39,590 nt of DNA from a virus. The first letter of the stretch is position 1. The number at the start of each line of letters is the position of its first letter. Below, piece after piece: positions 7,576-17,035 of this stretch. The stretch spans positions 1-39,590 of IMG/VR virus record IMGVR_UViG_3300020416_000018. One strand, given 5' to 3'. The notes below the pieces were generated by a model, which had not been told where the DNA came from, did not search any database, and saw nothing but the letters and a program-made list of their open reading frames with translations. Position numbers and translations under genes: made by a program.

Positions 7576-8999
7576 TAATATTCAACCAATCCTGTTACAC
7601 CTGATTCAGTTCTAGCTGCTGTGTCTGCTGTTGAAAATTCAGAACGTTGTGCTGCTTCTAATTTATTTAGCAATACATCACCTGCACTACCTTCAAACAC
7701 TTGTGCTTCTATAAAATCTACTAAGCCAAATACATTAGGTGATCCTAAAGTACGTTGTGCAAGTCTTTGTAATCTACCAAATCTAGCACCAACACTTTTA
7801 CCTATGCTTGTAGCTAAATTACCTGTAACCCCTTGTGCTGCTAATTTACCTGCTGCTTCTACACCTATGCCACCAAACTCAGATCCAATACCTCTTATTT
7901 CTGCAACATCTAATTCACGTTTTAAAAATGCGTCATTAACATTTTTACTTATAAGAGCAGATATAATTACATTGTTATCTAAACTATCTGTTTCCTCTTG
8001 TGATAAACCTATTTGTTGTCCAAAGTTTTGTCTAACCACAGGTGCAAGACGTTCTAGTACAGGATAAATAAAATCTAAATTCTGTTGAAATTTAGCAGGA
8101 GATACATCATTAATGATTGCGTCTACAAAATCATCTTGAAATATATCAGGATTTAATCCATAACCTGCAAGATCTATTTTGTATTGTTCTATTTGTTGTA
8201 CGTAATCTAACTCTGATTCAAACCTCTGTGTACCGTCCTCACGTAAAAAACCTTTAAATCTATCTTTGTGATAATTTGTATTACGTACTGTATTTAATAC
8301 ATCTGTAGTGTCATCAGGCCTACCTGCTTTAATCCACTCATCATAAAACATGTCTGTAAGTGTAGGATCTAACCATGCGTATTGTTTTTTTAATTGCATT
8401 TTTATATCGTCTTGTGTAAACAATTCTGCTGTTTCATTATTTATACCTGATTGACCAGGAAATGTTATAGGATCTGTAACTATAGGATTGCTTGGATTAG
8501 TTTGTTTTGTAGGATCATATCCGTAAAATCCTTCATTAATTCTTTTGTTATAATCTGCAAGAGTAAATGGTCCTGTAACATTACCGTCTTGATCCCATGT
8601 GTAATATGTAGCAAGTGGATTTGTAGAATCTATTGGTGGTGGTATTTCTGTAGATTCACTTAAATCATTAGTTAAAAAATTATTAGGTGTAGTACCACCG
8701 TCTGCTAAATTGTCTACTGATTGTTGATATGCTTGTTGATCATCAACTGTAAACATGCTTACAACTTCAGGAGTTTCAATAGTTGCTTCAGTTGTTGGTG
8801 TAGCTGCTACTACATCTTGTGTTGCTGTAGTACTTGGAGGTGGTATGTTTATAGGATCACCACCAAAATCATAAGTACCTGTATTTTTAGATGTACGTTC
8901 AGGTGCTACATCAGGATAAGCAATAGATACAAACTCTGAAAAAAAACCAGGTTTAAAGACGTATTCTTTATTACCTATTTTAAAACTAACGTTTGCCAT
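7575..8999 (-). CDS. Late protein of unknown function (474 aa) with possible GYF-like segment
   Basis: Not recognised as a family. The N-terminal ~140 residues are Thr/Pro-rich and low complexity. Around residues 131-160 a segment with WDQDGNVTGPFTLADYNKRI and a later GFYGYDP resembles the GYF_2 pattern (aromatic, D..G...GP, helix), weakly. The middle is helical with LDPTLTDMFYDEW. The C-terminal ~150 residues contain an Ala/Gly-rich helical region (GIGVEAAGKLAAQGVTG) that could interact with membrane or fold as helical bundles. It lies in the run of virion-associated genes between the transglycosylase candidate and the scaffold, so a minor structural or ejected protein is plausible. Confidence 0.6.
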   Translation of the reverse strand: MANVSFKIGNKEYVFKPGFFSEFVSIAYPDVAPERTSKNTGTYDFGGDPINIPPPSTTATQDVVAATPTTEATIETPEVVSMFTVDDQQAYQQSVDNLADGGTTPNNFLTNDLSESTEIPPPIDSTNPLATYYTWDQDGNVTGPFTLADYNKRINEGFYGYDPTKQTNPSNPIVTDPITFPGQSGINNETAELFTQDDIKMQLKKQYAWLDPTLTDMFYDEWIKAGRPDDTTDVLNTVRNTNYHKDRFKGFLREDGTQRFESELDYVQQIEQYKIDLAGYGLNPDIFQDDFVDAIINDVSPAKFQQNLDFIYPVLERLAPVVRQNFGQQIGLSQEETDSLDNNVIISALISKNVNDAFLKRELDVAEIRGIGSEFGGIGVEAAGKLAAQGVTGNLATSIGKSVGARFGRLQRLAQRTLGSPNVFGLVDFIEAQVFEGSAGDVLLNKLEAAQRSEFSTADTAARTESGVTGLVEY

Positions 9000-9196
9000 T
9001 ATCTGCCTACTTTTTTCTGTGCATTTTTATGTGCTTGTGTAAATGATGTACCACGTTTCATAGAATTAGCCATGTGTTGTAAATGTTTTTTTGTATGATG
9101 TTTACTATGTTTTTTCATAGTATCTTGTTGTCTTTTAGTAAGACTTGAAATATTAACACCTTTTACTTTAACTGTTTTTTTTGTTTTCTTTTTCAT
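8999..9196 (-). CDS. Small highly basic protein (65 aa) with His-rich helix
   Basis: The N terminus is almost all Lys/Thr/Val; the body reads KRQQDTMKKHSKHHTKKHLQ and ends GTSFTQAHKNAQKKVGR. The pattern SLTKRQQ...HHTxKHL..M...GxSFTxAHxxAQKxVG is one I recall from many marine phages, without a known function. It overlaps genes on both sides by one base, so it is translationally coupled in the virion block. A DNA-packing or DNA-condensing role would fit its charge but is speculation. Confidence 0.7.
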   Translation of the reverse strand: MKKKTKKTVKVKGVNISSLTKRQQDTMKKHSKHHTKKHLQHMANSMKRGTSFTQAHKNAQKKVGR

Positions 9197-10458
9197 TATA
9201 AATTACCACTGCTCCTTTGCGTTATTGGTGTAACACCTTCCTCTTTAAAAAATGGATTGCCAAATGCTTTTGTAAAAAAACTTTCAGCTTGATTCATTAA
9301 TTCAGGACTGTTGCTATCTATTAAGTAATCTGTTACAACTTTATTACGTGCTTCCTCATCTGTTGTATTTAAAAACTTATGATAAAAAGGACTAGACTTA
9401 TCTGCTATAGATTGATTTGTTTCACTCAACCATTGTTGTCCTAATGCTTGATCTAATTCAGAAAAACTTTTTATATGACTATCTGCCCATGATGTATACT
9501 TTGCTGCAAAAGCTGCTTCAAGTTGTGGTCTAAATGTTTCCTCCATATAATCAGGATTTGCTTCCATTTCCCATGCTAAATTTTGTACATCATAATTTGC
9601 TGCAGCACCAGGTCCTAAATAAAATTCTATATTATTTTTTACTACACGTTGCTGACCAAATGATCTGTTTATATCATCACCTGCTAACAATGCTTCAACA
9701 TCACTATTTAATCCATATTTTAAACGAGGATTTGCTATCTTAGCTATTTGATTTTTTGCGTCTGCTAATGACATATTATCTAACATAACTTCGCTAGACA
9801 AAAATTCTAATACTTGCATATTTGGATTGCCATATCCTGTGTTAATAGCATATTGAAATAAATCTAAATTAGTATTAGCTTGATCTTTTGCAAATTGTAC
9901 AGGACTTGTAGCTCTATCTGTTATGGCTTTACGTTGTCCAGGTGTGCTTGTTCTGTAATATTCCGTAAGTCTAAGATCATCTAAATTAATTTGTCTACCT
10001 TCTAAACTTGCTTCTAAAAATAAATTAAGTATTTCATATTCACCTGCATTATTTTTATAACCAATACTTGGATCTAATTGTACAGCTTTGTTCATAGTGT
10101 CTATAAATACTTTGTATCCAGGTGCATTATCATTGCCTGTAATTGTTACATCACCTGCAAGATCTAAATCTGTACCTGCATACAAAGCATTTGCGTAATA
10201 TTCAGGATTTAAAAAAGGTGCGTCTTTTGCTTTTTGTACTAATTCACCATTTACTATTTCATAATCTATTGTATATTCTGATCCTATATTTATTAATGAT
10301 TGTGGATCACTTGTAAGTAAATACTTAAAACTAAACTCACCAAAGTTTTGACCACCAATATTTAATTGTGGAAAATTATACACAATATATGTATCATTAC
10401 CGTCTTGTACTACGATTGCACCTAATGGAACTAACTTGCTATTAAATGAATTTGCCAT
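9196..10458 (-). CDS. Late virion-block protein of unknown function (420 aa)
   Basis: Begins MANSFNSKLVPLGAIVVQDG with a beta-type N-terminal domain (TYIVYNFPQLNIGGQNF) of about 90 residues, followed by a long helical part with Asn/Asp/Gln-rich sequence. The start, like that of the 474-aa neighbour (MANVSFKIGNKEYVF), suggests that the two proteins may share a related N-terminal beta domain, although I could not align them beyond this. No catalytic motif seen. Position after the transglycosylase candidate suggests an internal or minor virion protein. Confidence 0.6.
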   Translation of the reverse strand: MANSFNSKLVPLGAIVVQDGNDTYIVYNFPQLNIGGQNFGEFSFKYLLTSDPQSLINIGSEYTIDYEIVNGELVQKAKDAPFLNPEYYANALYAGTDLDLAGDVTITGNDNAPGYKVFIDTMNKAVQLDPSIGYKNNAGEYEILNLFLEASLEGRQINLDDLRLTEYYRTSTPGQRKAITDRATSPVQFAKDQANTNLDLFQYAINTGYGNPNMQVLEFLSSEVMLDNMSLADAKNQIAKIANPRLKYGLNSDVEALLAGDDINRSFGQQRVVKNNIEFYLGPGAAANYDVQNLAWEMEANPDYMEETFRPQLEAAFAAKYTSWADSHIKSFSELDQALGQQWLSETNQSIADKSSPFYHKFLNTTDEEARNKVVTDYLIDSNSPELMNQAESFFTKAFGNPFFKEEGVTPITQRSSGNL

Positions 10459-10478
10459 AACTACCTATAATAATACCA

Positions 10479-11360
10479 TTACAACTGCGACCAATACGTC
10501 AAATACTTGAAAAAATCTGCGTTGTTTTGTCCTGATTCAAGTTGTGTATACTTTTTATAACTATCTCTTTTTAAATTATTAGTATTTCTTTGTATATCAC
10601 TAGGGCCTTGTATCTTTATTTTATTCATAGCTTCTTGCATAACACCATAAGGATTGTTGCTAATTAATGAATATGCGTCTGTTGCGTGTTGAAATTGTCC
10701 ACTGCCTTCATAACCTTTACGTGATGTTTTAAATTTAAAACCTTTGTAATTGTCATTACCTGATTGATATTGATTCCAATTATCTATTTTATTCATAGAG
10801 TGAAAATATAAATTTCTTAATGCTGTATCCATATCACCGTTTTCTATTTCTATTTGATCTCTAAGCATTTGATCAAACAATAATAATTGATTTTGCATAG
10901 GCATTTTTGCTATACCTCTACGTAATGAAGCAATAATTCCAGGAGTTGTATTGTGATACTCAGGTGATTTAAAAGGATTGTAATTGTAATAATGTTTATT
11001 GGCTACTTCATCATCTATAAAAAATTTATCACCGTTAGGCATATCTATAGTTAAATCTGCTTCAGATATATCTGCATGTTTTATTGCTTGATATATTCTT
11101 GCCATGTGTTTACTAGGATTAAATTGTCCTAATCCAATACTAGGTTCACCTAAATATTTATATGCTGCACCTGCATAAGTAGTATTAGCTAAATCATTAG
11201 ACATACCACTAAATCTTTTAGACCAATTTTTATTTTCTGCTTTTGTTCTATCAAATTCAGATTCTAAAGCAAACAATGGTATTAACTTCATAACTACTTG
11301 TGGTTTATAACCTAATGATAATAATTCGTATGCAATATCTACAGGATCTACTTTAGCCAT
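10479..11360 (-). CDS. Lytic transglycosylase/lysozyme-fold-like virion protein
   Basis: 293 aa from the ATG at 11360, which has an AGAGGT ribosome binding site 4 nt upstream inside the end of the 1859-aa gene. The upstream in-frame start at 11459 would only add sequence overlapping that gene. The N-terminal region has the SLT arrangement: a hydrophobic helix ending in LFALESEFD (candidate catalytic Glu33 in an ES-x-F context) and about 40 residues later PSIGLGQFNPS, like the G(L/M)xQ(I/F)xP substrate-cleft motif. Podovirus particles eject such muralytic proteins to cross the cell wall. Its neighbours are the large ejection-protein candidates. The canonical 'A.S..GA.GL' block is only partly kept, so enzymatic activity is likely but not certain. 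Confidence 0.6.
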   Translation of the reverse strand: MAKVDPVDIAYELLSLGYKPQVVMKLIPLFALESEFDRTKAENKNWSKRFSGMSNDLANTTYAGAAYKYLGEPSIGLGQFNPSKHMARIYQAIKHADISEADLTIDMPNGDKFFIDDEVANKHYYNYNPFKSPEYHNTTPGIIASLRRGIAKMPMQNQLLLFDQMLRDQIEIENGDMDTALRNLYFHSMNKIDNWNQYQSGNDNYKGFKFKTSRKGYEGSGQFQHATDAYSLISNNPYGVMQEAMNKIKIQGPSDIQRNTNNLKRDSYKKYTQLESGQNNADFFKYLTYWSQL

Positions 11361-14300
11361 TTGTACCTCTAAGTGTTTGGATTCCTCTGTTAAATGATCC
11401 AAAGAAATTGGCGTGTTTAGTAACATTGCTATCACTGTAGTTAGTACCGTCATTAACATATTTGCTCTTATCTATGCTAAACAATTCTTTAATCATACGT
11501 GTAGTATCAGCTTTTATTTTTAACCATTGGTCTTGACTTTCTACTACATCTTTGATAACTTGATCTTTGCCACCTGCTACGTTCCAATTTATTCCATAAT
11601 CTTTATTTAAATCTAATTGATATTGTTCAGGCATATTTTTGTTTATGCCTTCATTTAATGATCTTATAGTTTTCATACTTGTAGGTTGTCCTGTAAGTCC
11701 TGCTGATATACCTGTAATTAAAGCAAAAGTTGTAGGATCAGATTGTAAAAATTCTTTACGGTCTGAAAGAGACATACCTTGCATATTTGCTATTTGTCTT
11801 TCTTGATTTTTTCTTGATGTATATGCAGTTAGATCCATTAACCATTTACCATACAATGCTTTTTCTGCGTATTGTCCACCTGCAATCATTAATGTAGCTA
11901 AACCACCTGCACCTAATCTAGTTGCTATAGATCCTGCACCTGATTTCTTTAATATATCCATAGTTGTTTGTATACCTTTTGCACCTTTTGCTTTTGTTGA
12001 TTGTGCAATCTTAACAACACTTTCACCTAGTTGGTTTTGTTTACTTAACCATTGTCCAAAGTATTTAGGACTTTTACCACTAGATACCCACCATGCAGCA
12101 AATGGTCTATAAGCTAACCACTCTGCGTTATATAATCCTTTTTCAAATATGTATTCTAATTGTTTACCTAACGGTCCAGGTTCTGCTGCAGATCTTGCAA
12201 AGTTCATAACACTTTGTTTCCATGCTTTGTCTGTACCTACTGCATGTGCTGCAAGCACACCACCAATTTCACCAATAGCACCACCTGTTATAGCTTTAAA
12301 TCTATCTGCAATATCACCACTATTTAAATTATCTAACAATGCAACTCTTGATATATCTTGTAATGCTTTAGCAGTTTCATTTACAATATCATTATCTACA
12401 GTAGGTTTAACAAATGTAGATACTCTTGGATCCTGATAAATAACTTGTCCGTACTGTCTGCTTGCAACTATAGCTTCCTCAATAGGTTTCATTGTTACTT
12501 CGTCTATTTCTGAATTAAATATTTTTGCACTGTCATCTAATACAATTATGTCGTCAAGGTCATTTACATTTCTAGGTTGATCCTCAATAATGCTTACAGG
12601 ATTAGCTATGTTTGTATCTAAGTAACTTAAATCCCCTGTAGATCTTACAGGTGCTAATGGTTCTACTAATGATTCATCAATAATAACATTGCTTATACCT
12701 TGTTCACGCATTTGATCAAATACTGTTCTACCTTCTAATGCGTCAAACTCCATTACTTCACCGTCTACTACTGCTTTGATATTAAATGTTTGCTTAGATA
12801 ATTCCTCAGCTTGTTCTAGTCCTGCTTGTGTTGCAGGTACACCAGGATCCTCACCTGCTAGTGCATTTATAAACCCTGTTCTACCTAAATCTAAAAAGTT
12901 TTGATTACCAGGACCTACATATATAATTGCAGTTTTCTTTGACATATCAGGAACAACAGGTCTAATTGTTGCTACACCTGATTTCTCAGGTACATAAGCA
13001 TACAAATTATCCATTTCTTTATCAATAATTTGTTCACCTTCCTCATTAAAAAAAGTTTGTTTTTCAAAACCTAAACCTTCATACCATTGTTTAAGCCAAT
13101 TACCTGTACCAGGATCAGGTTCTAATTGTATATTCATGCCGTAATAATCTGCATGTTCTATAAGTCTTGACATTATTTTTCTACCAACACCTTCTTGTTG
13201 ATATTCAGGTTTAACATACAATTCTGATAAATACATGTCATCACTTCCTACAGCAACTAATGAGAATCTATCTAATTGTTCATCAAATTGCGCAGCTATT
13301 TCGTTTGCAACTCTTGTAGTTATATCCTCAGGTTTTAATGTTTGTCCTGTTAATTCATCTGTAGCAATAAGAAACGCATGACCAGGCCTAACAACACGTG
13401 TATGTCCTTTGTTATCTATAAACGCTACATGTTGTGCGTTACCTTCCATAGATAAATTAGCAAATGTATCGTAGTATTGATTTATATCTGCTTCTAAAGA
13501 TCTTATGTTATATACATTTAAATCTTGTACTTGTTCTAATACTTCTGCAGGAGATTCATGACTAAGTATTGTAAAGTCTCCGTAATTAATTAAATCATTA
13601 CTTGTGTCTTGTGCAAGTGCTTCATACACATCTGATATTACTCCTCTAGCTTCTTTGTATATAGCTACTTTTAATGCACGATCTATATCTAATCCTTCTA
13701 TTGAACTAGCTACAATGTTATCTACATTGACTACATGATGTGCATTGTTTTGAAATGTAAGTTCTTTTGCGTCTGCAAGTTCGTTGTATATCATATTGTT
13801 AAGTGCAGGTAATACAACACTATTAGCATTTACAATATGTTTTAATTTATCTGATCTACCTAATGATTGTCTATACAAGTTTGATTCGTCTATTAAATAA
13901 TTCATATCTCTATCTGTAATGTCAAGATCATAAGCAAATTCATTAGCACCTGCAGCACCTACACCATTAGGATTATCTACATGTGATTGTGCATTTAATT
14001 TTTGTGCTGATAATACAGTTTCGTCAAATGGATCAGTACCTTCTATTTCTTTATTAAATAAATAACCCAAACCTGGATAATTTGTATTAGGATCAAAACT
14101 TGCAAAACCTCTTTTACCTTGTTTCTTAGACCACCAATTTTTTAATCTTTGTGGCCATGAAATAAATTTGTTGCCTTTAGTAAAATATGGTGATGAACCA
14201 CCTATACCAAAAGGTATTCTTACACCGTCATCTGTAGTATGAAATGTATCTACACCACCTACGTTTGCATATAAATTATTAATAATAAAATTGCCTTCAT

Positions 14301-16932
14301 CTTGCGACAAATAACCTAAATTAACTATGTCATTAATATTTAAATTGTGTTCATCTAATGCAACAATGTAATCAAAAACTATTCTTGCAGGTATAGGTAT
14401 ATCTAATTTAGCTGCAAAAACTACATTATCAACTAATGATCCACCTGTTATAAAATTAGAAGCGTATCTTTTTTGTTGGTTATATACACCATTATTTGCA
14501 AATTCATCATACTTTTTAACCTTTTCTTGAATTTCAGATAATATATCTTTATCAATAAAACCTTCAACAAATATATCATCATACCCATGCGTAGCTAAAT
14601 CAATCATTGCTGCTTGTATTTCATAATGCCAATGAGGTGTAAAATTATCAACACCACCTAATTTACGATTGTTCATTTGTATTACGTTCCAAAACCTATT
14701 AAAAGGATCGTATTTATCTCTATAAGTTTTCCAACCTAACCCACCAGGCATATAATCAATAGCTAAATCATTTATTCTTTTAATTAATTCAGCTACATTT
14801 TCAGGATACTTACCTAAATTAAAAGCATTTATATCATCTGCGTATCCTCTTGCTACACTTATCCAATTTGTATTTGAATCTAACCAATTTGCTGCACCTT
14901 GTATTCTTGAATTATCTTTTATCAAAGCATGGTCCATACTTGTAGCTGTTTCTTTATTTAAGTTATCTACTTTAACTTCCCAATAATCTTGTGGTTCGTG
15001 TAGTAAATTAGCATGATCAGGCCTTACAGGAAAACCGTCTGCCATTAATGGATTATCACTTTTAGGATAATAAACCATTTGCAGATCATCATCACTTAGT
15101 ACAGTAAATCCTTTACTCGACCAAAAAGAATCATTAGACATTACCTTTCCCTTGATTTTAGAAAAATCAATTAAAGTAATTGGTACATCTATATCATTAG
15201 ATAGTTTTTTAAGTTTGTCTACTATTTCTGTACCTATACCAAATCCTTGTTTATCAGGTTTAATGTATAATGCTTCTACGTATATTTCCTCTTTGTCTAA
15301 AACATTGTTAGCTGTTAAATCAAAATGTAAACCACTACCGTCTCCTGCCTCGCTTTGTGTGTCATCTAAAAATTGACCATACTCCTCTTTTAAATCATCT
15401 AATAACTGCATTACTTTATCCTCTTTACCTAACTCAGGTTTATCTTTAGGTATATTTAAATTAGATTCTGTTGTTGGTTCTCTTACGTATGATGTCTTAC
15501 CAGGAAACTCTAGCAACTCACTTTCATTAGTAAATCCAAAACCTTCATAAAACTTTGTTATATCACCTACATCAGATTGAGGTTCTATAAATATTGGTAA
15601 TTCATATTTATCTGCAAACTCTATTACTTTATCTATTACTGCTGTACCTGTACCTTGTCCTCTATATAGATCAAATACTTCTAAGTATTTTCCTTCTATA
15701 CGATCATCTTTTAAAAACACCTGAAATTTATTTACTTCAGGAAAATCTTGACGTACAAAGTTATATATATCTGACCAATCATCTGCCATTTGGTTAGCAG
15801 AAGGTATACCAATTAATTCATTAACTACTGCTTTTTTTACTCTAGTAGTTCTAGGTGCAACTGTATTACTATCTACAGGTCCTAATGCAGTTTCTAAATA
15901 AGCTATTTTACCGTCTTTATTTGTTTGATTAGGTTCAAGCTTAAACTCAAACAATACCTTGTATATTGGATCTTTATTTAGATCCTCTTGCATTTTTCCT
16001 TTATATTTATCTTGCAACATTTTAGTTGCTTCTGATAAAAATACTTCTACTCCTGACCAACCTGCAGGAAAAAACCCGTCTAATAATTGATAATGTTTGT
16101 TTCCAAAGTTTTGTGGTATAGTAGCTGCATGTCTACTTGTTTTTGTCCACTCATCACCTTCCCAATTATCATCTAAAGTTTGTAAAAAATCATTGTATAT
16201 GTACGGATTGTTTTGATGTGATAAATAATTTGCTGTTGCTTCTTTTATATATCCTTTAGCTTGTTTTAATTTAGTTAAATATTCAGATGTAGTTTCAGGT
16301 ACGTATGATTCCTCTTTTAAATTTTTAAGATATTTTTTAACTCTTTTCCATATTTCTGATGTATCAGTTATTCCTGCTTTGTCTGTTTCAGCAAATGCAC
16401 TAAACAATGATTCACCAAACATTGCTGTTGATCTAGCAGCAAATGATTCAGGTACAACACTTCTTATCTTATATGCGTCTCTACTTGCTTGACTATCTAA
16501 AAAATTACCATACCAACTGTTGTTTAAAGTTGTACTTGTGTTTTCAAATGACATAAATCTGCTAAAAGCCCTACGATAATCACCAATAATAGTATCTACT
16601 AAATCCTCTGCTTCTGATTCGGCCCAATTAATTCCACCTTGCATATCTATAAAATTGTATTTTTTTGCTATTTCTTTTACTTCACGTGTAAATTTTTCAT
16701 CTGCTTTTGCAATAAGATCAATTAACTGTGGAAATGGTATATCCTTCATGCCTTGCAACAGTTGTTCCATTTGTCTGTTGCCTGCACTTATGTGTATAGC
16801 GTTTTCGGATAATAAATAACGTACAGCGTCAAGCATTATTGCATGACGATCTAAACCTAAACCTTCATAAAATTCATCAACAATAGCATTTAACTTAGTT
16901 GATAATTCGTTTAATTCATCAATCCTTGCCAT
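11353..16932 (-). CDS. Giant virion/ejection protein (1859 aa) with three GNAT-like segments
   Basis: The largest gene in the window. Three separate stretches carry acetyltransferase-type acetyl-CoA loop motifs: YRGQGTGTAVIDKVIEFADK (about residue 425, followed by FYEGFGF), KQGFGIGTEIVDKLKKL (about 560, preceded by VEALYIKP and followed by SKGF) and YQQEGVGRKIMSRLIEHA (about 1245, preceded by LSELYVKP and followed by WYEGLGF). This is the GNAT order: beta4, Q/R-x-x-G-x-G loop and helix, then an 'FYE.lGF' strand. The remainder is mostly alpha-helical and unrecognised. Near residues 1660-1700 there is a Gly/Ala-rich hydrophobic stretch (GGLATLMIAGGQYAEKAL) that could insert in a membrane. Size, place after other giant proteins and before a transglycosylase suggest an internal protein injected with DNA. 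GNAT activity is inferred. Confidence 0.65.
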   Translation of the reverse strand: MARIDELNELSTKLNAIVDEFYEGLGLDRHAIMLDAVRYLLSENAIHISAGNRQMEQLLQGMKDIPFPQLIDLIAKADEKFTREVKEIAKKYNFIDMQGGINWAESEAEDLVDTIIGDYRRAFSRFMSFENTSTTLNNSWYGNFLDSQASRDAYKIRSVVPESFAARSTAMFGESLFSAFAETDKAGITDTSEIWKRVKKYLKNLKEESYVPETTSEYLTKLKQAKGYIKEATANYLSHQNNPYIYNDFLQTLDDNWEGDEWTKTSRHAATIPQNFGNKHYQLLDGFFPAGWSGVEVFLSEATKMLQDKYKGKMQEDLNKDPIYKVLFEFKLEPNQTNKDGKIAYLETALGPVDSNTVAPRTTRVKKAVVNELIGIPSANQMADDWSDIYNFVRQDFPEVNKFQVFLKDDRIEGKYLEVFDLYRGQGTGTAVIDKVIEFADKYELPIFIEPQSDVGDITKFYEGFGFTNESELLEFPGKTSYVREPTTESNLNIPKDKPELGKEDKVMQLLDDLKEEYGQFLDDTQSEAGDGSGLHFDLTANNVLDKEEIYVEALYIKPDKQGFGIGTEIVDKLKKLSNDIDVPITLIDFSKIKGKVMSNDSFWSSKGFTVLSDDDLQMVYYPKSDNPLMADGFPVRPDHANLLHEPQDYWEVKVDNLNKETATSMDHALIKDNSRIQGAANWLDSNTNWISVARGYADDINAFNLGKYPENVAELIKRINDLAIDYMPGGLGWKTYRDKYDPFNRFWNVIQMNNRKLGGVDNFTPHWHYEIQAAMIDLATHGYDDIFVEGFIDKDILSEIQEKVKKYDEFANNGVYNQQKRYASNFITGGSLVDNVVFAAKLDIPIPARIVFDYIVALDEHNLNINDIVNLGYLSQDEGNFIINNLYANVGGVDTFHTTDDGVRIPFGIGGSSPYFTKGNKFISWPQRLKNWWSKKQGKRGFASFDPNTNYPGLGYLFNKEIEGTDPFDETVLSAQKLNAQSHVDNPNGVGAAGANEFAYDLDITDRDMNYLIDESNLYRQSLGRSDKLKHIVNANSVVLPALNNMIYNELADAKELTFQNNAHHVVNVDNIVASSIEGLDIDRALKVAIYKEARGVISDVYEALAQDTSNDLINYGDFTILSHESPAEVLEQVQDLNVYNIRSLEADINQYYDTFANLSMEGNAQHVAFIDNKGHTRVVRPGHAFLIATDELTGQTLKPEDITTRVANEIAAQFDEQLDRFSLVAVGSDDMYLSELYVKPEYQQEGVGRKIMSRLIEHADYYGMNIQLEPDPGTGNWLKQWYEGLGFEKQTFFNEEGEQIIDKEMDNLYAYVPEKSGVATIRPVVPDMSKKTAIIYVGPGNQNFLDLGRTGFINALAGEDPGVPATQAGLEQAEELSKQTFNIKAVVDGEVMEFDALEGRTVFDQMREQGISNVIIDESLVEPLAPVRSTGDLSYLDTNIANPVSIIEDQPRNVNDLDDIIVLDDSAKIFNSEIDEVTMKPIEEAIVASRQYGQVIYQDPRVSTFVKPTVDNDIVNETAKALQDISRVALLDNLNSGDIADRFKAITGGAIGEIGGVLAAHAVGTDKAWKQSVMNFARSAAEPGPLGKQLEYIFEKGLYNAEWLAYRPFAAWWVSSGKSPKYFGQWLSKQNQLGESVVKIAQSTKAKGAKGIQTTMDILKKSGAGSIATRLGAGGLATLMIAGGQYAEKALYGKWLMDLTAYTSRKNQERQIANMQGMSLSDRKEFLQSDPTTFALITGISAGLTGQPTSMKTIRSLNEGINKNMPEQYQLDLNKDYGINWNVAGGKDQVIKDVVESQDQWLKIKADTTRMIKELFSIDKSKYVNDGTNYSDSNVTKHANFFGSFNRGIQTLRGTNG

Positions 16933-17035
16933 GTGCTACTTCTTGATCATATTTTTTAATCTCTTTAAGCATGGCGGACATACCTTTTTCTTTATGTACT
17001 TTTACAAAATGTTTTATCTTTGCGTCTCTATCCAT
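16919..17035 (-). CDS. Tiny basic helical protein (38 aa) between two virion genes
   Basis: ATG overlaps the TAA of the 612-aa gene (TAATG), and the TGA lies 14 bases inside the start of the 1859-aa gene. The peptide is charged and helical: DAKIKHFVKVHKEKGMSAML, then KEIKKYDQE. It exactly fills the only gap between two large coupled genes, and this is the chief evidence for its reality. Function unknown. Confidence 0.6.
   Translation of the reverse strand: MDRDAKIKHFVKVHKEKGMSAMLKEIKKYDQEVAHGKD

Noticed and set aside
11361-11459. Signal-peptide-like N terminus on the transglycosylase protein
   Set aside because: The hydrophobic stretch is an out-of-frame reading of the end of the 1859-aa gene; the ATG at 11360 has the ribosome binding site.
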